Below the pieces are notes generated by a model. It did no database searches and was not told where the DNA came from. It saw only the letters and a list, made by a program, of their open reading frames with translations. From contig JAWLBY010000019.1 of NCBI GenBank assembly GCA_041687455.1, positions 5,803 through 69,802 on the forward strand: 64,000 nt of DNA. The letters are read 5' to 3'. The position numbers and the translations under genes were made by a program. This document shows positions 34,237-42,546 of this stretch, piece after piece (the first letter of the stretch is position 1; every line of letters begins with the position of its first letter). This DNA comes from JAWLBY01 sp041687455 (GTDB taxonomy: Bacteria; Pseudomonadota; Gammaproteobacteria; Xanthomonadales; Xanthomonadaceae).

Positions 34237-35148
34237 GTGACGACGTCCGCCGATCTGCCCCGCCCGCCGCTGCATCCGCGCACCTGGCCGACCTGGTTCG
34301 GCATCGGGCTCGGCGTGCTGCTGGCGCGACTGCCGTGGTCGGTGCAGCGCGCGCTCGGTGGCGCGCTCGGCGCGCTGTTGCAGCGGCTGCTGCGCGGCCG
34401 CGCCCGGGTTGCCGCGCGCAATCTGCAGCTCTGCTTTCCGGAGCTCGATGACGCTGCCCATGCGCGATTGCTGCGCGGCAGTTTCCGCGACCTCGGCATC
34501 GGCGTGTTCGAGTTCCTGCGCGCATGGTGGGGCGAAGTCGAACCGTTGCGCGGATCGGCACGGATCGACGGCCTCGACATCCTGCAGCGGCTGCAGGCCG
34601 ACGGTCGCGGCGTGATCATGGTGTCTGGCCATTTCATGACGCTCGAACTGTGCGGCCGGCTGCTGTGCGACCACGTGCCGCTGGCCGGCATGTATCGCCG
34701 CCACGCCACCGCGGCGATGGAATGGGCGGTGTTGCGTGGCCGGCTGCGCTATGCGAGCGCGATGTTCCGCCGCGAGGAACTGCGGCCGGCGATTCGGCAC
34801 CTGAAGCAGGGCGGCATGCTGTGGTATGCGCCGGACCAGGACATGCGCGGCAAGGACGCGGTGTTCGCGCCGTTCTTCGGCATCCCGGCCGCGACCATCA
34901 CCGCCACCCATCAACTGGCACGGCTGACCGGCGCCGCGGTCGTGCCGTTTTTCCACCGCAGAGAGGGCGATCGTTACCTGCTGCGGATCGGCGAGCCGCT
35001 GACCGATTTCCCGTCCGCCGATCCGCAACAGGACAGCGCGCGGGTCAATGCCGCGATCGAGGCGATGGTCCGCGAAGCGCCGACGCAGTATTTGTGGGTG
35101 CACAAGCGGTTCAAGCGACGGCCGCCCGGCGCGCCGCCGGTGTACTGA
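34237..35148 (+). CDS. LpxL/HtrB-type lysophospholipid (lipid A) acyltransferase
   Basis: 303 residues from GTG 34237. The first membrane helix (WFGIGLGVLLARLPWSVQ) is followed by VAARNLQLCFPEL, typical of HtrB. The catalytic H-x4-E motif lies in VSGHFMTLE. Other family pieces are MYRRHATAAMEW, GGMLWYAPDQDM and the C-terminal YLWVHKRFKRRP. The enzyme transfers a secondary acyl chain to Kdo2-lipid IVA or an equivalent at the inner membrane. Initiation further upstream would run through the MITE-like element, so the GTG with TACACT 7 nt away is preferred. It faces waaA divergently. Confidence 0.93.
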   Translation: MTTSADLPRPPLHPRTWPTWFGIGLGVLLARLPWSVQRALGGALGALLQRLLRGRARVAARNLQLCFPELDDAAHARLLRGSFRDLGIGVFEFLRAWWGEVEPLRGSARIDGLDILQRLQADGRGVIMVSGHFMTLELCGRLLCDHVPLAGMYRRHATAAMEWAVLRGRLRYASAMFRREELRPAIRHLKQGGMLWYAPDQDMRGKDAVFAPFFGIPAATITATHQLARLTGAAVVPFFHRREGDRYLLRIGEPLTDFPSADPQQDSARVNAAIEAMVREAPTQYLWVHKRFKRRPPGAPPVY

Positions 35149-35178
35149 CCGCGGCGCGAACGTCGCTGGCGGCACACG

Positions 35179-36408
35179 TCAGCAGTCGGACGTCGGCGGT
35201 CCCGCCCGATACGACGCGGCCACTGCCGGGATCCACAGCGCCAGCAGCACGAACAGCAGCCCGCCCCAGACGCTGGAGTAGACCGCGTAGTGGGTGTTCA
35301 GCGGGAACAGCATCGCGACCAGCGCCACCGTCGCCGGCCATGCGGCGCGGCGCGCCGCGGCGTCGGCCGCGCGCCAGCCGCGCACCGCGGCAGCGATCGC
35401 CAGCAGCCAGCACGACAGTCCGACCAGGCCGGTCTCCGACGCCACCTCGAGCAGCCACTGATGGGCGTGGAACGCGCCACGGTCGCCGTCGAAGCCGATG
35501 AAGCGGTCATCGGCTGCGGCATGTTCGGCATAGGCGTAGCGGAAGCCACGCACGCCGACGCCGTTGACCGGATGGGTCACGATCATCGAACCGGCGGCAC
35601 GCCAGATCGGCAGCCGGAACGACAGCGCATGATCGATCGCGGCCGGATCGCCGGCCAGCGCAGCAGCGCTGCGGTCGATCCGTGCCGCGAAGCGCTCCGA
35701 GAGCTGGTAGCTCGCCGCGGCACCGAGCAGCGCGAGCAGCGTGACCGCGGCGAATGCCAGCAACGCCTGCCGATGCGGCAACGCGGCCCACAGCAGCAGC
35801 ACGATCGCCACCGCGAGACTGATCCAGCCGGCCCGCGCGCCGGCCAGCAGCACGACGACCAGCACCGCGACCAGCGCCAGTGCCGCCAGCCAGCGGCGCG
35901 CCTGCCACGCCGGCCACAGCAGCAACGGCGACAGCACCGCCACGGCGTTGCCGAGCTTCAGGTCATCGGCGCCGAAGATGCCGCTCAGCCGGTCGGCCTC
36001 GGCCGGGCCGCCGAGGCTCCAGCCGGTCAGCGCCTGGACCAGCGCGTCGAGCAGCCACACGGCAACGATCGCGGCGCTGCCGAGCACGGCCCGACGGACC
36101 CGCTCGGCACTGTCCAGCGTGCCGATCGCGAACAGCAGGAACGGCAGATAGCGCAGATCGGCGGCGACCTCGATCCACGCCTTCCGTGGCGCGACGGCAT
36201 CGAACGCCGACAGCAGTTGCGGCAGCCAGTAGCCGAGAAACAGCAGGCCGGCCAGCCGCACGGCCGGCGCGCCGATCGCGATCCGGCCCTGCCAGAGCCA
36301 GACCAGGCCGAGCACCGCGCCGATCAGCAGCGGCAATTCGCTGGCGCGGCCGAATGGCAGCAGCGCCGGCACCGCGAGCAGCACCAGCAGCGGCGCGTGC
36401 CGGCTCAC
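35179..36408 (-). CDS. O-antigen ligase family (Wzy/WaaL-type) membrane protein
   Basis: 409 residues from GTG 36408, which overlaps the stop of the upstream GT4 gene by 4 nt (GTGA). About ten to twelve membrane helices are present, including LLVLLAVPALLPFG and AALVAVLVVVLLAGARAGWI. A large periplasmic loop before the last helices has NGVGVRGFRYAY and the signature HAHQWLLEVASETGLVGL of the Wzy_C/WaaL family. It either joins O-antigen to lipid A-core or polymerises glycan units; the two roles cannot be separated by sequence. Coupling to the GT4 gene fits lipopolysaccharide assembly. Confidence 0.87.
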   Translation of the reverse strand: MSRHAPLLVLLAVPALLPFGRASELPLLIGAVLGLVWLWQGRIAIGAPAVRLAGLLFLGYWLPQLLSAFDAVAPRKAWIEVAADLRYLPFLLFAIGTLDSAERVRRAVLGSAAIVAVWLLDALVQALTGWSLGGPAEADRLSGIFGADDLKLGNAVAVLSPLLLWPAWQARRWLAALALVAVLVVVLLAGARAGWISLAVAIVLLLWAALPHRQALLAFAAVTLLALLGAAASYQLSERFAARIDRSAAALAGDPAAIDHALSFRLPIWRAAGSMIVTHPVNGVGVRGFRYAYAEHAAADDRFIGFDGDRGAFHAHQWLLEVASETGLVGLSCWLLAIAAAVRGWRAADAAARRAAWPATVALVAMLFPLNTHYAVYSSVWGGLLFVLLALWIPAVAASYRAGPPTSDC

Positions 36409-37511
36409 GCGCTCGGCAGCGCCGAGGCGGCGAGCTGGGCGTAGAGCGCCAGCGTGCGCGCCTGCATGTCGGCACGGGTCGGCCCGACGACCGCGGCCAG
36501 CCGCGGCGGCGCGGCGATCATCGCCTGCGCCCGCTCGACCAGCGTGCCGACATCGCCGAGCGGCACCGCGCCGGCCGGAAACAGCGTGCCGAGCAGTTCG
36601 CCGACACCGCCGTGGGCATAGCCGAGCACCGGCCGGCCGAGGCTCAGCGCCTCGAGCACGGTGCGGCCGAACGCCTCCGGCTTGGTCGACAACTGCAGCA
36701 CCAGCGTCGACAGTGCGTAGACGTCGCGAACGTCGCTGCGCGGCGGCGTCATGACCAGACTGTCGGCGACGCCGAGCCGACGCGCCTGCGCGGCCAGTTC
36801 GTCGAGGTAGTGTTCGCGACCGGCCTCGCGCGCGCCGAGCAGCAGCAGCCGGGCGTCGACACCGGCCGCATGCAGCCGCGCCAGCAGGTCGATCGCGTCG
36901 GCATGGCCCTTCAGCCGGGTGCCGCGGCCGGGCAGCGTCAGCAGCACGCCGCCGGCCAGTTGCGGGTAGTCGTCGAAGAATCGCTGCCGCCAGCCGGCAT
37001 CCGGCATGTAGCCGTGCGGGAATTCGTCCGGATCGATGCCGCGCGGGATCACCACCAGCCGCGGCCGCTCGACGCCGGAGTAATGCTGCAGCACGTAGTC
37101 GCGGACCGTCTCCGACACGCAGATCACGCGGTCGCCGCGGGTCATCACCGCGCTGTAGTGGCCGGGCGAGTTGAGCCCGTGCACGGTGGTGACGAAATGC
37201 GGCCGCGGCCCGCGCAGACCGGACAGCGCCCACCAGGCGATCCAGGCCGGCAGTCGCGAACGGGCATGGATGATGTCCGGCCGCTGCGCCTCGATCAGCC
37301 GGCGCAGACCGACCACGTGGCGCAGCGTCCACGGCGACTTGCGGCCGATGTCGAGCGCGACATGGGTGCTGCCGGTGGCGAGCAGCGGCTCGACCAGCCG
37401 CCCGCCCGACGACACCACCAGCGAACGGTGTCCGGCCTCGACGACCGCGGCCGCGATTTCGAGCGTCGAGCGCTCGACGCCGCCGGACTCCAGCGCCGGC
37501 AGCAACTGCAT
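36405..37511 (-). CDS. GT4 family glycosyltransferase, probably LPS core
   Basis: 368 residues from ATG 37511, the only usable start; the frame stays open upstream but without ATG, GTG or TTG nearby. GT-B features are LLPALESGGVERSTLEIAAA near the N-terminus (the GG-V-E-R nucleotide loop), PDIIHARSRLPAWIAWW, PRGIDPDEF, LPGRGTRLKGHADAIDLL and the E-x7-E motif EAFGRTVLE. Homologues with the GGVERSTLE start are common in lipopolysaccharide core clusters. The stop overlaps the ligase start, and the zinc-finger gene lies 71 nt upstream on the same strand, suggesting one operon of three genes. Confidence 0.9.
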   Translation of the reverse strand: MQLLPALESGGVERSTLEIAAAVVEAGHRSLVVSSGGRLVEPLLATGSTHVALDIGRKSPWTLRHVVGLRRLIEAQRPDIIHARSRLPAWIAWWALSGLRGPRPHFVTTVHGLNSPGHYSAVMTRGDRVICVSETVRDYVLQHYSGVERPRLVVIPRGIDPDEFPHGYMPDAGWRQRFFDDYPQLAGGVLLTLPGRGTRLKGHADAIDLLARLHAAGVDARLLLLGAREAGREHYLDELAAQARRLGVADSLVMTPPRSDVRDVYALSTLVLQLSTKPEAFGRTVLEALSLGRPVLGYAHGGVGELLGTLFPAGAVPLGDVGTLVERAQAMIAAPPRLAAVVGPTRADMQARTLALYAQLAASALPSA

Positions 37512-37582
37512 GACGGTCAGCGACCTGCCGAGCGTGGTCGACGGCAGCGCGGACGACGGGTCGGCGCGATCCGCGATCGCGG

Positions 37583-37786
37583 TCAGTCCTTCAGCACGTA
37601 GAGCGCACCGCAGTACGGACACCGCGCCTCGCCATTGGCGGCCAGCGGCAGGTAGACCTTCGGATGCGAGTTCCACAGGCTCATCGCCGGCGTCGGGCAC
37701 GACAGCGGCAGTTCGGCACGGCTGACTTCGTAGCGGCGCTCGGCGTTCGGGGTCTGCGGCGCGGCGGGCGAGCTGGCGGAAACCAT
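37583..37786 (-). CDS. Small zinc-finger (CHCC-type) protein
   Basis: 67 residues from ATG 37786. The core reads AELPLSCPTPAMSLWNSHPK and ARCPYCGALYVLKD, giving Cys30, His41, Cys56 and Cys59. This is the C-x10-H-x14-C-x2-C pattern of the CHCC zinc-finger family (related to NDUFS6). The family is often found beside ilvE and glycosyltransferase genes in Xanthomonadales and pseudomonads. Its role is unknown. The first 15 residues are Ala/Ser-rich and probably disordered. The 5' side runs straight into the 107-bp repeat array, so its natural promoter must lie in or beyond the repeats. Confidence 0.85.
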   Translation of the reverse strand: MVSASSPAAPQTPNAERRYEVSRAELPLSCPTPAMSLWNSHPKVYLPLAANGEARCPYCGALYVLKD

Positions 37787-37837
37787 GGCGTTCTTGCTGG
37801 GGAATCGGCGCGCAAGTGTACACCTGCGCCGGCGCAG

Positions 37838-38680
37838 CCGGCGCAGGCGTGATCCGCTTGCTGTCCGACCCGCTCCCCGACCCTCCCCCGGACACCGGGG
37901 GAGGGAGATTGGTGCTGCCACGGTGCGAGGCAAGCGCAGCGCAGCCGGCGCAGGCGTGATCCGCTTGCTGTCCGACCCGCTCCCCGACCCTCCCCCGGAC
38001 ACCGGGGGAGGGAGATTGGTGCTGCCACGGTGCGAGGCAAGCGCAGCGCAGCCGGCGCAGGCGTGATCCGCTTGCTGTCCGACCCGCTCCCCGACCCTCC
38101 CCCGGACACCGGGGGAGGGAGATTGGTGCTGCCACGGTGCGAGGNNNNNNNNNNNNNNNNNNNNNNNNNNNNNNNNNNNNNNNNNNNNNNNNNNNNNNNN
38201 NNNNNNNNNNNNNNNNNNNNNNNNNNNNNNNNNNNNNNNNNNNNCCGCTCCCCGGCCCTCCCCCGGACACCGGGGGAGGGAGATTGGTGCTGCCACGGTG
38301 CGAGGCAAGCGCAGCGCAGCCGGCGCAGGCGTGATCCGCTTGCCACGGTGCGAGGCAAGCGCAGCGCCGCCGGCGCAGGCGTCATCCGCTGGCTCCCTGA
38401 CCCCCGCTCCCCGGCCCTCCCCCGGACACCGGGGGAGGGAGACTGGCGCTGCCACGGTGCGAGGCAAGCGCAGCGCAGCCGGCGCAGGCGTGATCCGCTT
38501 GTTCCCTGACCCCTCCCCGGCCCTCCACCACCGGACACCACCGGGGGAGGGAGATTGGTGCTGCCACGGTGCGAGGCAAGCGCAGCGCAGCCGGCGCAGG
38601 CGTGATCCGCTTGCTGTCCGACCCGCTCCCCGACCCTCCCCCACCGGACACCACCGAGGGAGGGAGGCTACGCTCTTGCT
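37838..38680. repeat. 107-bp GC-rich tandem-repeat array, interrupted by a sequence gap
   Basis: Unit starts (CCGGCGCAGGCGTGATCCGC) at 37838, 37945 and 38052 are exactly 107 bp apart and nearly identical. After the gap, starts at 38320, 38370, 38479 and 38591 are 50, 109 and 112 bp apart: one unit lacks its middle and two carry small insertions. Each full unit holds a perfect hairpin of 11-bp arms, CCCTCCCCCGG-ACA-CCGGGGGAGGG. There are at least seven copies, and the true number is unknown because of the gap. No spacers differ between units, so it is not a CRISPR array. It separates a zinc-finger gene from an ELM1-type gene. Confidence 0.9.
38145..38244. other. Assembly gap of 100 N
   Basis: Exactly 100 ambiguous bases, the usual placeholder for a gap of unknown size. 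It lies within the 107-bp array, so the assembler most likely failed to resolve the repeat. Confidence 0.97.
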
Positions 38681-38707
38681 CGTCATCCCGGCGAAAGCCG
38701 GGATCCA
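38681..38707. repeat. Dispersed palindromic repeat
   Basis: CGTCATCCCGGCGAAAGCCG followed by GGATCCA, the same family as copies at 4972-5002 and 18944-19050. It abuts the end of the 107-bp array. Confidence 0.65.
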
Positions 38708-38835
38708 TTCTGCTGTTCTCGCAATCCGCTCTGCGAAAGCAGAATCGAGCATGGATCCGGGCGCGGCGTGATCCGGGGCCTCCCGCGCACTCGCCGGCCG
38801 TCGGGGCCGCAGCGGCGTTGCCGGCGCGGCAATGG

Positions 38836-38868
38836 GATACTGCCGCGATGAACCGCCGAGCTCCGTGA
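38836..38868 (+). promoter_or_regulatory. Predicted leaderless promoter with a 6-codon leader ORF (MNRRAP)
   Basis: GATACT (38836-38841), 6 nt, then ATG AAC CGC CGA GCT CCG TGA (38848-38868). The TGA shares its A with the ATG of the ELM1-type gene (38868). If transcription begins at 38848, the short peptide would be translated first and re-initiation would be needed for the main gene. Confidence 0.35.
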
Positions 38869-39830
38869 TGTCGCTGACCGCCTGGTCGCTGGCCGATGCC
38901 GCGGTCGGCAATCGCCGGCAGGCCGATGCGCTGGCCGCCGCGCTGACCGACTGCGTCGAGCCGATCACGCTGGTGCCACGCGCGCCGTGGCGCTGGGCAG
39001 CGCCGCGGCGCTGGCCGGGCGCGCGGCGCGCGTTCGGCGCCGACTTTGCTGCGCGGCTGGACGGGCCGGGGCCCGAGCTCGCGATCGGCTGCGGCCGGCA
39101 GGCGGCGCTGGCGACCCGCCTGCTCGACGAGGCCGGCTGTGTCCGGTTGCAGATCCTCGATCCGCGGATCGATCCGCGGCACTGGGACGCGGTGATCGCG
39201 CCGAGCCACGACCGGCTCGATGGCGCCAACGTGATCCGCACGCTCGGCAGCCTGCATGCGGTCGATGCGGCCTGGCTCGACGCGGCACGGAGCGCCTGGC
39301 CGATGCTGGCGGCGCTGCCGGCGCCACGCACGCTGCTGCTGCTCGGCGGGCCGACCGCGGCGGTACCGTTCGGACCGGCAGACTGGCGACGGCTGGCCGC
39401 GGTGCTGTCGCGCTGGCTCGATCGCGATGGCGGCAGTCTGCTGGTCAGCAGTTCGCGTCGCACGCCCGACTGGCTGCGGCAGGCGGCCCGGACCCAGTTC
39501 GCCGATGTGCCCGGCCGGCAGTGGCATGGCACGGCCGATGGCGACAATCCGTACCCCGGCATGCTGGCCTGGTCCGAACGGATCGTCGCGACCGCCGACT
39601 CGGTCAACCTGCTCAGCGAAGCCTGCGCGACCGGGGTGCCGGTCTGTGTGCCGCTGCCGACGCGACCGCACGGCCGGATCGCCGCGTTCCATCGGGCGCT
39701 GCTCGACAGCGACCGGCTGCGCCCGCTGAGCACCGACTTCGAACCGTGGCAGTACCCGCCGCTGCGCGAGACCGCCGCGGTCGCCGCCGAGCTGCGGCAT
39801 CGTTTCGGCTGGCCGCTGGCAGGCGGTTGA
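38868..39830 (+). CDS. ELM1/GtrOC1 family putative nucleoside-diphosphate-sugar epimerase or glycosyltransferase-like protein
   Basis: 320 residues from ATG 38868 (GTG 38865 is an alternative). It starts SLTAWSLADAAVGNRRQADA and has AIGCGRQAALATRLL, VIAPSHDRLDGANVI, LLLLGGPTAAVPFG, LLVSSSRRTPDWL and NPYPGMLAWSERIVATADSV. This is the bacterial 'mitochondrial fission ELM1' family, which has a GT-B-like fold and is often encoded near lipopolysaccharide genes. The enzymatic role is unproven. The location next to waaA, the ligase and the GT4 gene supports an envelope-glycan function. Confidence 0.85.
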   Translation: MSLTAWSLADAAVGNRRQADALAAALTDCVEPITLVPRAPWRWAAPRRWPGARRAFGADFAARLDGPGPELAIGCGRQAALATRLLDEAGCVRLQILDPRIDPRHWDAVIAPSHDRLDGANVIRTLGSLHAVDAAWLDAARSAWPMLAALPAPRTLLLLGGPTAAVPFGPADWRRLAAVLSRWLDRDGGSLLVSSSRRTPDWLRQAARTQFADVPGRQWHGTADGDNPYPGMLAWSERIVATADSVNLLSEACATGVPVCVPLPTRPHGRIAAFHRALLDSDRLRPLSTDFEPWQYPPLRETAAVAAELRHRFGWPLAGG

Positions 39831-40016
39831 CGAACAGCCGGTGGATTGCGGCGCGGCGCGCTGAGCCGCGCGCGAGCCGCTGATTCGCCCTCGGGCGAGT
39901 CCGGGCTCGCGCCGCGACGATCGCCCGCAACCAGTCACCCTCACCAGACCGTCACGGCAATGCGCCGGCGGTGCGGCGCTGTGCTTGAATACGGCGACCC
40001 CGACCGCAACGACGCG

Positions 40017-40940
40017 ATGCCCTTTTCGGCCGACTACCCGCGCGACCTGACCGGCTACGGCCGCACGCCACCGCATGCCGACTGGCCGGGCGGCGCGCGG
40101 ATCGCGCTGCAGTTCGTGCTGAATCTCGAAGAAGGCGGCGAAGCCTGCGTGCTGCACGGCGATCCGGCCAGCGAGCAGTTCCTGTCCGAGATCGTCGGCG
40201 CGCCGGCCTATCCGGCGCGCCACCTGAGCATGGAGTCGATCTACGAATACGGCAGTCGGGTCGGCGCGTGGCGGATCCTGCGCGAGTTCGAGCGCCGCGC
40301 GCTGCCGCTGACCGTGTTCGGCGTCGCGATGGCGATGCAGCGCAACCCGGAGCTGACCGCGGCCTGCGTCGAGGCCGGCCACGAGGTGGCGTCGCATGGC
40401 TGGCGCTGGATCCACTACCAGACCATCGACGAGGCGACCGAACGCGAGCACATCGCGCGCGCAGTCGCGATCCATCGCGAACTGACCGGCGCCGCCCCGC
40501 TCGGTTGGTACACCGGCCGCGACAGCCCGAACACGCGCCGGCTGATCGTCGAACACGGCGGCTTCGAATACGACAGCGACTACTACGGCGACGAACTGCC
40601 GTTCTGGCTGCCGGTGACGACCGCCGACGGCCGCGCCGTGCAACAGCTCGTCGTGCCGTACACGCTGGACGCCAACGACATGCGCTTCGCGACGCCGCAA
40701 GGCTTCAATACCGCCACGCAGTTCTTCGACTACCTGCGCGACAGTTTCGACGTGCTGTACGCCGAAGGTGCCGAGCGGTCGCGGATGCTGTCGATCGGCA
40801 TGCACGGCCGGCTGCTCGGTCGGCCCGGCCGGTTCGTCGCGCTGCAGCGCTTCCTCGATCACGTCGCCCGCCACCCGCAGGTCTGGATCTGCCGCCGGAT
40901 CGACATCGCCCGTCACTGGAAGCTCCGGCACCCGGCATGA
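40017..40940 (+). CDS. puuE: Allantoinase PuuE (polysaccharide-deacetylase fold)
   Basis: 307 residues from ATG 40017. The start DYPRDLTGYGRTPPHADWPG and ALQFVLNLEEGGE are diagnostic of cofactor-free PuuE allantoinases. Further conserved parts are YEYGSRVGAWRILREF, EVASHGWRWI, LGWYTGRDSPNTRRL and SDYYGDELPFW. It hydrolyses (S)-allantoin to allantoate. Unlike the amidohydrolase AllB, it uses a chitin-deacetylase-like barrel. It is the first gene of a tightly packed set: it overlaps uraD by 4 nt (ATGA), so the two are translationally coupled. Confidence 0.96.
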   Translation: MPFSADYPRDLTGYGRTPPHADWPGGARIALQFVLNLEEGGEACVLHGDPASEQFLSEIVGAPAYPARHLSMESIYEYGSRVGAWRILREFERRALPLTVFGVAMAMQRNPELTAACVEAGHEVASHGWRWIHYQTIDEATEREHIARAVAIHRELTGAAPLGWYTGRDSPNTRRLIVEHGGFEYDSDYYGDELPFWLPVTTADGRAVQQLVVPYTLDANDMRFATPQGFNTATQFFDYLRDSFDVLYAEGAERSRMLSIGMHGRLLGRPGRFVALQRFLDHVARHPQVWICRRIDIARHWKLRHPA

Positions 40941-41452
40941 CTTCGATCACGCTGACGTCACTCGACACCTGCGACCGCGAGCGGTTCGTCGCCGTGCTCG
41001 GCGGCGTGTTCGAGCATTCGCCGTGGGTGGCCGAGGCGGTCGCCGCGCAGCGCCCGTTCGGTTCGCTCGATGCGCTGCACGCGGCGATGTGCGCCGCGGT
41101 TCGCGCCGCCGATCCGGCGACGCAACTCGCGCTGGTTCGCGCGCATCCGGAACTCGCCGGCCGCGCTGCGATCGCCGGCGAGCTGACGGCGGCGTCACGC
41201 GACGAGCAGCAGGGTGCCGGGCTCGACCGCTGCACAGCGGACGAGTTCGCCCGACTGCATGCGCTCAACACCGCCTATCGCGAGCGCTTCGGGTTTCCGT
41301 TCATCATCGCCGTGCGCGGCCACGACCGGCACAGCATCATCGCCGCGCTGCAGCAGCGGCTGCAGCACGATGCCGACAGCGAACACGCCGAAGCGCTGCG
41401 GCAGATCGAGCGGATCGCGCTGTTCCGACTGCACGATCTGCTCGACCGGTGA
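40937..41452 (+). CDS. uraD: 2-oxo-4-hydroxy-4-carboxy-5-ureidoimidazoline (OHCU) decarboxylase
   Basis: 171 residues, typical for bacterial UraD. It begins ITLTSLDTCDRERFVAVLGG and FEHSPWVAEA. The catalytic and binding segments are VRAHPELAGRAAIAG (His of the H-P-E-L motif), SRDEQQGAGLD, LNTAYRERFGFPFIIAVRG and a C-terminal ALRQIERIALFRLHDLL. It converts OHCU to (S)-allantoin with loss of CO2, directly feeding PuuE encoded upstream. The ATG overlaps the puuE stop. Confidence 0.96.
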   Translation: MTSITLTSLDTCDRERFVAVLGGVFEHSPWVAEAVAAQRPFGSLDALHAAMCAAVRAADPATQLALVRAHPELAGRAAIAGELTAASRDEQQGAGLDRCTADEFARLHALNTAYRERFGFPFIIAVRGHDRHSIIAALQQRLQHDADSEHAEALRQIERIALFRLHDLLDR

Positions 41453-41535
41453 CGGTGCTGCAAGGCGGCGACGCACGCATCAGCGACACCCTGCCGACAT
41501 CGCGGCTGACGCTTCCCTGCCCACGGAAACGATCC

Positions 41536-42546
41536 ATGCACCTGCCCGACCACAGTGACACGCCCGACTTCACCCGCCGCTTCGTCAATCTCGCCGACGC
41601 CCGGCTCGGCGCGGTCGCACTGATCGCCAGCGACGATTTCTTCGCCGACCGCTCGCGGATGCTGAATCCGGAGCCGCCGGTGTTCGTGCCGGGCAAGTAC
41701 GACGCGCACGGCAAGTGGATGGACGGCTGGGAGAGCCGGCGGCGGCGCGATGCCGGCCACGACTGGTGCATCGTCCGGCTGGCACGGCCGGGGCGGATCG
41801 TCGGCATCGAACTCGACACCCGGCACTTCACCGGCAACTTCCCGCCGGCCGCCTCGATCGAGGCCTGCAGCATCGCCGATGGCGATCCCGATGCCGCGAC
41901 CGACTGGCAGCCGCTGCTGCCGGCCGTTGCGCTGCGCGGCGACAGCCGGCATTTCCATCCGATCGAATCGACCACCTGCTGGTCGCACCTGCGCGTGAAC
42001 CTGCTGCCCGATGGCGGCCTGGCACGCCTGCGTGTGTACGGACGGCCCGCGTTCGATCCGGCCGCGACCGACGGCAACGGCCTGATCGATCTGGCCGCGG
42101 CGCTGCACGGCGGCATCGCGCTGGCGGCGAACAACGAGCATTTCGGCGCCGCGTCGCGCTTGCTGCTGCCCGGTCGCGGCATCGACATGGGCGATGGCTG
42201 GGAAACCCGCCGTCGGCGCGAGCCGGGCCACGACTGGTGCCTGATCGAGCTGGCCCATCCGGGCGTGATCGAGGCGATCGGCGTCGACACCGCGCACTTC
42301 AAGGGCAACTACCCCGATCGCTGCTCGCTGCGCGCCGCCGCGGTCGATCCGGCGACGCCGGTCGCAGCGCTGGTCACGCAATCGATGTTCTGGCCAACGC
42401 TGCTGCCGGAACAGCCGCTGCGCGCCGACGCCGAGCACTGGTTCGATGCCCCGGCCGGGTCGCATCGGCCGGTCAGCCACGTCCGTTTCGATATCCATCC
42501 GGACGGCGGCGTGTCGCGGCTGCGGCTGCTCGGCCGGCCGGCATGA
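41536..42546 (+). CDS. alc: Allantoicase
   Basis: 336 residues from ATG 41536 (a GTG overlapping the uraD stop at 41449 would add 29 poorly conserved residues). Two tandem jelly-roll repeats are visible. The first has VNLADARLGAVALIASDDFF and KYDAHGKWMDGWESRRRR with GHDWCIVRLA. The second has IDLAAALHGGIALAANNEHF and DMGDGWETRRRREPGHDWC. It hydrolyses allantoate to urea and ureidoglycolate, placing the pathway on the urea-releasing branch rather than the AllC (ammonia) branch. It overlaps allA by 4 nt. Confidence 0.96.
   Translation: MHLPDHSDTPDFTRRFVNLADARLGAVALIASDDFFADRSRMLNPEPPVFVPGKYDAHGKWMDGWESRRRRDAGHDWCIVRLARPGRIVGIELDTRHFTGNFPPAASIEACSIADGDPDAATDWQPLLPAVALRGDSRHFHPIESTTCWSHLRVNLLPDGGLARLRVYGRPAFDPAATDGNGLIDLAAALHGGIALAANNEHFGAASRLLLPGRGIDMGDGWETRRRREPGHDWCLIELAHPGVIEAIGVDTAHFKGNYPDRCSLRAAAVDPATPVAALVTQSMFWPTLLPEQPLRADAEHWFDAPAGSHRPVSHVRFDIHPDGGVSRLRLLGRPA

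Noticed and set aside
37838..38680. CRISPR array
   Set aside because: Units are 107 bp and identical throughout with no variable spacers, and no cas genes are nearby.
37787..39733. N-terminal extension of the zinc-finger and GT4 proteins through the repeat array
   Set aside because: The extension is only frame-shifted repeat translation, crosses the N gap, and lacks a credible start.
41449..41535. GTG start of allantoicase overlapping the uraD stop (GTGA)
   Set aside because: The added 29 residues are not like any allantoicase N-terminus; ATG 41536 gives the usual start near SDTPDFTRRFVNL.
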